A stretch of DNA of 7,507 nt from Candidatus Bathyarchaeota archaeon (GTDB taxonomy: Archaea > Thermoproteota > Bathyarchaeia > TCS64). The position numbers and the translations under genes are program-made. Below the pieces are notes generated by a model. It worked only from the letters and a program-made list of their open reading frames with translations, did no database searches and was not told the DNA's origin. Of the stretch, positions 6,563 to 7,507 are shown piece by piece; position 1 is the stretch's first letter; every line of letters begins with the position of its first letter. The stretch lies in assembly GCA_016934355.1 (NCBI GenBank), contig JAFGTA010000047.1, positions 1 to 7,507 of the forward strand, read 5' to 3'.

Positions 6563-6586
6563 ATTGTCCTTAAAAAAACGGACAAT
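6563..6586. repeat. 7-bp perfect inverted repeat
   Basis: ATTGTCC (6563-6569) and GGACAAT (6580-6586) are perfect inverted copies separated by 10 bases (TTAAAAAAAC). The repeat sits just upstream of the zinc-ribbon TATA box, a usual place for an archaeal activator or repressor site. Arm centres are 17 bases apart, more than one helical turn. Confidence 0.7.
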
Positions 6587-6615
6587 CCGGGGTAAAAACA
6601 ATAATCCATCCGGGT

Positions 6616-6682
6616 GATCACAGCGGTTTTTAGCTATTTTTATCGTTCTCTTATATTCAGGTAACGCCGAGAGATCACAGCG
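6616..6682 (+). repeat. Pair of 10-bp direct repeats before the DUF72 gene
   Basis: GATCACAGCG occurs exactly at 6616-6625 and 6673-6682, 57 bases apart. The second copy touches the ATG at 6683 and would overlap the transcription start predicted from the TATA box at 6651-6658. The first copy is extended into the palindrome GTGATCAC (6614-6621). Confidence 0.75.
6651..6658 (+). promoter_or_regulatory. TATA box of the DUF72 gene
   Basis: TTATATTC is centred about 28 bases before the ATG at 6683, which predicts a start of transcription at about 6680, that is, a leaderless mRNA. There is no clear Shine-Dalgarno sequence before the start, in agreement with this. Confidence 0.5.
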
Positions 6683-7507
6683 ATGAGCCTCATAATAGGC
6701 ACCAGCGGGTGGAGCTACAAGGAGTGGGTGGGCCCCTTCTACGAGAAGAAGACAGGCATGTTCAGCCACTACGCCAAGGTCTTCAAGACAAGCGAGATCA
6801 ACAGCACCTTCTACAGGTACCCGTCTGAGGGAATGATCCAGGGGCTACGCCGCAACGCACCGCCCGGCTTCCTCTTCGCCGCCAAGCTGCCCAAGCTCAT
6901 CACCCACGACAAGTGGCTACGGCGGGGAGAGGGGGTCGAGGACGACACGTGGAGGTTCCTGGAGCTCATGAGGCCCCTCGCCGAGAGGCTGGGCCCCATC
7001 CTCATCCAGCTGCGCCCCAAGTTCAACTACGAGGAGCACGCCGGGGCGCTGGAGGACTATCTTGACTTGATCCCGGGCAACTACGAGTGGGCCGTCGAGT
7101 TCCGCAACGAGTCGTGGCTCAGGGACGAGACCTACGACATCCTCCGCCGCCACAACGCTGCTTACACCATCGTGGACGAGCCGCTGCTGCCGCCGGACGC
7201 CGAGGTGACGGCTGACTTCGCTTACATCAGGTGGCACGGCCACGGGGCACGGCTCTGGTACGACTACGAGTACAGCGGCGACCAGCTGGAGGAGTGGGTG
7301 CCCAAGGTCCACGAGGTCAAGGGCAAGGCCCGGCGCACCTACGGCTACTTCAACAACCACTTCAGGGCCAACGCCGTGAAGAACGCCGTGGAGATGCTGA
7401 GCCTCATCGACGAGGCGACGCCCGAGCAGAGGATCGCCCTCGACAAGATCACCAACTACAGGGAGACCGCGGCCAGGCCCTTCGGGGTTCAGCCCCTGAC
7501 GGCGTAC
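6683..7507 (+). CDS. DUF72 (YecE-like) family protein (3' partial)
   Basis: An ATG at 6683 opens 275 codons with no stop before the right edge. The motifs of the DUF72 family (Pfam PF01904, a TIM-barrel-like fold) are all present in order: GTSGWSYKEWVGPFY at ~6-20, EINSTFY (38-44), FLFAAKLPKLITH (63-75), LGPILIQLRPKF (103-114), AVEFRNESW (137-145), DEP (165-167), YIRWHGHG (181-188) and TYGYFNNHFRANAVKNA (219-235). The conserved Trp, Glu, Asn, Arg and His residues suggest an enzyme or ligand-binding barrel, but the function of the family is unknown; E. coli YecE is the usual reference. The core usually ends at about 240 residues, so the 35 or so residues after it, still running, are a C-terminal extension. 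The protein is probably cytoplasmic. The gene is transcribed divergently from the zinc-ribbon gene. Confidence 0.92.
   Translation, partial: MSLIIGTSGWSYKEWVGPFYEKKTGMFSHYAKVFKTSEINSTFYRYPSEGMIQGLRRNAPPGFLFAAKLPKLITHDKWLRRGEGVEDDTWRFLELMRPLAERLGPILIQLRPKFNYEEHAGALEDYLDLIPGNYEWAVEFRNESWLRDETYDILRRHNAAYTIVDEPLLPPDAEVTADFAYIRWHGHGARLWYDYEYSGDQLEEWVPKVHEVKGKARRTYGYFNNHFRANAVKNAVEMLSLIDEATPEQRIALDKITNYRETAARPFGVQPLTAY

Larger units (their letters stand above)
6516..6682. promoter_or_regulatory. Divergent promoter region with several repeats
   Basis: This AT-rich region separates the zinc-ribbon gene (minus) from the DUF72 gene (plus). It holds a minus-strand TATA box, CTTATATAG (6553-6545), with a second possible one (6535-6543), and a plus-strand box, TTATATTC (6651-6658), with another candidate at 6634-6644. 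Repeats: the inverted repeat ATTGTCC/GGACAAT (6563-6569/6580-6586); ATCCGGG twice (6585-6591, 6608-6614); the palindrome GTGATCAC (6614-6621); and GATCACAGCG twice (6616-6625, 6673-6682). No gene is seen inside it. Confidence 0.7.

Noticed and set aside
6545..6769. Minus-strand frame across the divergent promoter region
   Set aside because: It spans the TATA boxes and the start of the DUF72 gene, has no motif, and its composition changes abruptly where it leaves the coding shadow.
6917..7360. 147-codon minus-strand frame opposite the DUF72 gene
   Set aside because: The plus strand carries the complete ordered set of DUF72 motifs; the antisense product is low-complexity Val/Leu/Pro-rich.
1..7507. 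CRISPR array, insertion sequence, tRNA, rRNA or prophage genes
   Set aside because: No regularly spaced repeats, terminal inverted repeats with a transposase, tRNA cloverleaf sequence or phage-type protein was found on either strand.

Overview
The window reads as a piece of an archaeal chromosome, probably from the Thermoproteota in the broad sense (crenarchaeal, thaumarchaeal or aigarchaeal relatives). The signs are GC-rich genes separated by short AT-rich gaps, TATA-like boxes about 25 bases before starts (suggesting leaderless or nearly leaderless mRNAs), bare poly-T tracts after stops, heavy use of AGG (Arg) and ATA (Ile) codons, and gene families common in archaea. The lineage below archaea is an inference and is weak. 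No tRNA, rRNA, CRISPR array, insertion sequence or integration site was seen.

Layout, left to right. (1) The 3' part of a large cell-surface protein gene (to 2084, +), made of Ig-like and fibronectin type III modules, with a C-terminal membrane anchor and a short basic cytoplasmic tail. (2) A two-gene operon, 2197-5011 (+), encoding both halves of a TldD/TldE-type peptidase: TldD carries the HExxxH metal site and TldE lacks it. (3) A single alpha/beta hydrolase gene (5097-5891, +) with its own promoter. (4) Two genes on the minus strand, each with its own promoter and terminator signals: a small single-domain cupin (5943-6293) and a 53-residue protein with two CxxC motifs (6354-6515). (5) A 167-base divergent promoter region (6516-6682) containing an inverted repeat, a palindrome and direct repeats. 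(6) The 5' part of a DUF72 (YecE-like) gene that runs off the right edge.

The genes do not form one obvious pathway. The only clear functional unit is TldD/TldE, whose natural archaeal substrate is not evident from the neighbours. The rest looks like a chromosomal housekeeping or accessory stretch of independently transcribed units. The parts most worth a second look are the patterned divergent promoter, the tiny zinc-ribbon gene, and the atypical acid position in the hydrolase triad. I see no convincing evidence for a new multi-gene defence or mobile system.
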